From Gammaproteobacteria bacterium (GTDB taxonomy: Bacteria > Pseudomonadota > Gammaproteobacteria > Arenicellales > Arenicellaceae): a DNA stretch of 6,083 nt. The notes beneath the pieces are model-generated. The model searched no databases, was not told the DNA's origin, and saw only the letters and a list, made by a program, of their open reading frames with translations. The stretch lies in the NCBI GenBank assembly GCA_030426005.1, contig JAUHZM010000195.1:1-6083 (forward strand), given 5' to 3'. Made by a program: the position numbers and the translations under genes. Below, in pieces: positions 5,683 through 6,083 of this stretch. Numbering within the stretch: the first letter of the stretch is position 1; each line of letters begins with the position of its first letter.

Positions 5683-6083
5683 GCTGGCACCTCGGTAGCT
5701 TTAACCATTTTCTCAGCGTCAGTGCTTGTTTCCGCTGGGCTCATGATCGTTTTATAGACGTTGTAAACCATGATCAGCATTCCAATCAGGAACAACAGAC
5801 CACCACCCAAACGCATAACGTAATAGGGATACGTTGCTTTAATACTCTCGATAAAGGCATAAGTCAGGGTGCCGTCATCGTTCACAGCGCGCCACATCAA
5901 GCCTTGCATAACACCAGCAATCCACATAGAGGCGATGTACACCACCACACCAATGGTGCTGATCCAGAAATGCACGTTAATCAAGTCAGTGCTGTACATC
6001 TCGCGCTTGCCGTACAGTTTTGGCAACACGGAGTACAATGAACCGATCACAATAAAGGCAACCCAACCGAGCGCACCAGAATG
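5679..6083 (-). CDS. ccoN: cbb3-type cytochrome c oxidase subunit I CcoN, C-terminal 134 residues
   Basis: CcoN is the catalytic subunit with haem b, haem b3 and CuB, which reduces oxygen to water. Only the C-terminus is present; the frame runs open to the window edge. The first visible residues, HSGALGW, are the second half of the family motif GHVHSGALGW, so the first His corresponds to the low-spin haem b ligand; the preceding His, the b3 ligand, lies just outside. Further hallmarks are VHFWISTIGVVVYIASMW and IMQGLMWRA near the middle, and YPYYVMRLGGGLLFLIGMLI in the last helix. A hydrophilic, acidic tail of about 20 residues (MSPAETSTDAEKM onward) ends the protein. An internal GTG at 6050 could be mistaken for a start but lies mid-protein. 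The stop overlaps the ccoO start as ATGA. The promoter, likely under oxygen control as in relatives, is outside the window. Confidence 0.97.
   Translation of the reverse strand, partial: HSGALGWVAFIVIGSLYSVLPKLYGKREMYSTDLINVHFWISTIGVVVYIASMWIAGVMQGLMWRAVNDDGTLTYAFIESIKATYPYYVMRLGGGLLFLIGMLIMVYNVYKTIMSPAETSTDAEKMVKATEVPA

Overview
The window is one continuous minus-strand operon segment for the high-affinity cbb3-type (proton-pumping haem-copper) cytochrome c oxidase and its assembly factors. Read in the direction of transcription, from the high to the low coordinate end, the order is: the C-terminal third of ccoN (cut by the window edge), ccoO, ccoQ, ccoP, a small two-helix membrane protein of unknown function, ccoG, a very short ccoH/fixH-like gene, and a nearly complete ccoI (cut by the other edge). 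No RNA gene, mobile element or CRISPR array is visible, and no plus-strand gene is supported. No intergenic stretch exceeds about 35 bases, so the operon promoter must lie upstream of ccoN and the transcript end beyond ccoI, both outside the window.

The gene order N-O-Q-P-G-H-I, a CcoP with two N-terminal helices, the protein sequences and the moderate base composition suggest a gammaproteobacterium, plausibly marine or aquatic. This is inferred from general family resemblance; no database search was possible. The operon implies aerobic respiration at low oxygen.

How the parts fit: CcoN holds haem b, haem b3 and CuB. CcoO (one c-type haem) and CcoP (two c-type haems) feed it electrons from the periplasmic side, and CcoQ stabilises the complex. 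CcoG is an iron-sulfur membrane protein that reduces Cu(II). CcoI is a CPx-type Cu(I) ATPase moving copper towards the periplasm for CuB assembly, and CcoH associates with the subunits during assembly. Start and stop codons of N/O and O/Q overlap as ATGA. Q/P and the small protein/ccoG overlap by 8 nt. The P/small-protein and ccoH/ccoI pairs are separated by only 3-4 nt, so translation is probably coupled along most of the message.

The unusual points are (1) the 57-residue CcoH, which consists of little more than the membrane helix and lacks the normal periplasmic domain, without any sign of a recent frameshift; (2) the unrecognised 98-residue two-helix protein between ccoP and ccoG; (3) a CcoI in which the nearly invariant His-Pro dipeptide of the nucleotide-binding domain reads His-Val and the CPC motif is preceded by Ser instead of Thr; and (4) ten copies of the palindrome CACGTG, where about one or two would be expected by chance. 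I see no clearly new biological system; these are variations within a well-known one.
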